The notes under the pieces were generated by a model. It saw nothing but the letters and a program-made list of their open reading frames with translations. It ran no database searches and was not told the DNA's origin. Positions 62,276-64,000 of a DNA stretch of 64,000 nt are shown piece after piece (position 1 is the stretch's first letter; each line of letters opens with the position of its first letter). A program made the position numbers and the translations under genes. The DNA comes from Lagopus muta (taxonomy: Eukaryota > Chordata > Aves > Galliformes > Phasianidae): NCBI RefSeq assembly GCF_023343835.1, contig NC_064443.1:9424001-9488000 (forward strand), read 5' to 3'.

Positions 62276-64000
62276 TACTCCAACAAGTGAAAAGTAGTCC
62301 CATGGACCTCTTGCTGAAGGTGTTTTTAAGAGTAACACAACGTTCTGCCTGCTTTCCAGGCATTTAGAGAGGGACTTATCGCTGTCCTGAAAGCTGAAGG
62401 TAAACAGAAGTTGGAGGAAAGCAAATAGAGGTGCTGATACAAGAATCAGCATAAACACTGTGAAATCCACTGTGGTTTCCACAAATCTCCTTGTTCTTTT
62501 CTAGGCACTTAGCTATGTTTGATTAGTTGATCTCTTCTTTCCTGATATTAACTTTAAAATTAGCAGACCTGATTTCCATTGCCTGATGGGTGGCGTTATT
62601 TTTTTTTTCCCTTCTCCTTTTTATTCATTTATTGTAATGGATGTTATATCTGCCTGCCTCAAATCTTCTGAAACTGCGCACTTCTTCTAAGAGTTACCAA
62701 AGATATCCACTGATGGCACTGAGACTGTTGTAGTCAGCCCTTGGCCAGTGGTGCTTGCTTTAAAATTTCCAATTTATGAATGGTTTTTACCCACTCATTT
62801 CCAATTATTGAGGAAGCAGCTGTTTTTCAAATTACACACTCTTAGGCAGAGTTTACTTCATGAGATCTTTTTGGCTTATTAACACAGGGATTGACACCAT
62901 TTACCAAAGGCAACTGGTGGAAGAGAAAGGAGAATTAGCAGTAATTTTGTGGAAGTCTGAACAAGGAAGCAACAACTGGGATCAAAGATAGAAGCAAACA
63001 ATGACCTGCCAGAATTTTGTGGAATTTATTAAAACACGGGAAACTGCTGTGAGAGGTGCTGATAACATCACTATGCCAGATCATGGTTAAGTTAGAAAGG
63101 ATAACGTGGCTTTATTCTTATCTAAACAGCTCTCTGCTTTCAGCCACTTAGAAGTCAGGTGAGTAGGTCACTGTCTAGACTCCATGCTCAGTGGAGATGC
63201 TGATGAGCACCTCTGGAGAAATGTTGACTCCGCTTATCTTATACATCTGTGTAAGGTGTCTTCTCAAAGATGTTATCTCGGAATCAAGCTTGGGCATTTT
63301 TGAGAGAGTCTGTGGGGAAGCTTGTCAATCCACTGTTTCTATTGTAATTGTTCTTTTGACAAATAGATAGTGTCAATCTCTAGGGCCTCACTCTATTTCT
63401 CCTTCACAGTGATAAGTCTATCCTTAGAAGATGGCTTCCCAGGATATAAAGTCACACTTGTTCTTTATGCTATGGTGTTATTTTTCTCATCTGTGACATA
63501 CAGATAGGTTAAATAAAGGGGTGTTGTTCTTCACAAGGCCCATCTGTTAGACATATGGATTTCCTGTTGTTTTTTAAAATAATTTAATCAATAATGTAAT
63601 TTGATACTAGATGAAAACAAACCTTATAATTTCATTTAGAGTTGTCTACTTAGATATAGAAGCTGAAAATTCAGTAGTTTTTTCTTACCTCTCTCTTTTG
63701 GCCATTCTGAATCTGAAAAACTTCACATTTGGGAATATGAAAATACAATACTATGGCTGAATTTGCCACTGAAGTTCAATTCTGGAAATAAATGGTTTAT
63801 GAAAGCTAGCTTCCTTAGAAATCCACAGTGAAAAGCCTCTTTTTTTGCTAACTGAATTAAAAACAAAAAAAAAAAAGACAGAGAGAGAATTCAGGGTCGG
63901 CTGCTTTGTGTCATCAGCTGTCACTGCAGAACAGAAGAGTAAAAGAAACTGACGATACAGTTGTTGGGGAATTATTTTGGTGACGCCGTGTGAGACACAG
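62276..64000. other. Sequence upstream of SEC61A1 without a recognised gene
   Basis: AT-rich DNA with only short open frames, no splice-flanked exon candidates and no further CR1 tail that I can identify. A neighbouring gene may begin beyond the right edge. Confidence 0.55.

Overview
This is a vertebrate nuclear DNA window, most likely from a galliform bird and probably chicken. The evidence is intron-rich housekeeping genes with compact avian introns, many truncated CR1 LINE 3' ends (the dominant avian retroposon), no Alu/L1-type repeats, and one decayed mariner-like DNA transposon of the kind seen in chicken. Species and chromosome are inferred, not proven.

Three protein genes are supported. 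(1) Positions 1-16,337, minus strand: EEFSEC, the selenocysteine-specific elongation factor. Only coding exon 1 (16,052-16,337) is present; the remaining 16 kb is the start of intron 1, and the other exons lie off the left edge. (2) 21,856-38,871, plus strand: RUVBL1 (pontin), complete, 11 coding exons, 456 codons. All splice sites are GT-AG and the reading frame closes exactly. (3) 53,331-61,698, minus strand: SEC61A1, the Sec61 channel subunit, complete, 12 coding exons, 476 codons. EEFSEC and RUVBL1 are head-to-head 5.5 kb apart; RUVBL1 and SEC61A1 are tail-to-tail about 12 kb apart. From general knowledge, human 3q21 has the same order and relative orientation.

Each gene starts in a CpG-rich promoter (about 15,980-16,520, 21,545-22,170 and 61,480-62,000). 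The RUVBL1/SEC61A1 intergenic interval (39.3-51.5 kb) has no gene I can support but is the CR1-rich part of the window. It also holds a non-repetitive block at about 43.69-44.56 kb dense in GATA, TALE-homeodomain and E-box type motifs, which looks like a candidate enhancer. The last 2 kb (62.0-64.0 kb) has CR1 fragments and no recognised gene.

The three genes do not form a pathway. EEFSEC acts in selenoprotein translation, RUVBL1 in AAA+ chromatin-remodelling and assembly complexes, SEC61A1 in ER protein translocation. I found no CRISPR array, operon, phage, defence locus or other new multi-gene system. The more interesting items are regulatory or structural: a 72-bp near-palindrome with a DR3 nuclear-receptor-like motif upstream of EEFSEC, an inverted pair of ZNF143-type motifs in the SEC61A1 promoter, the candidate enhancer block, and a mariner remnant in a RUVBL1 intron.
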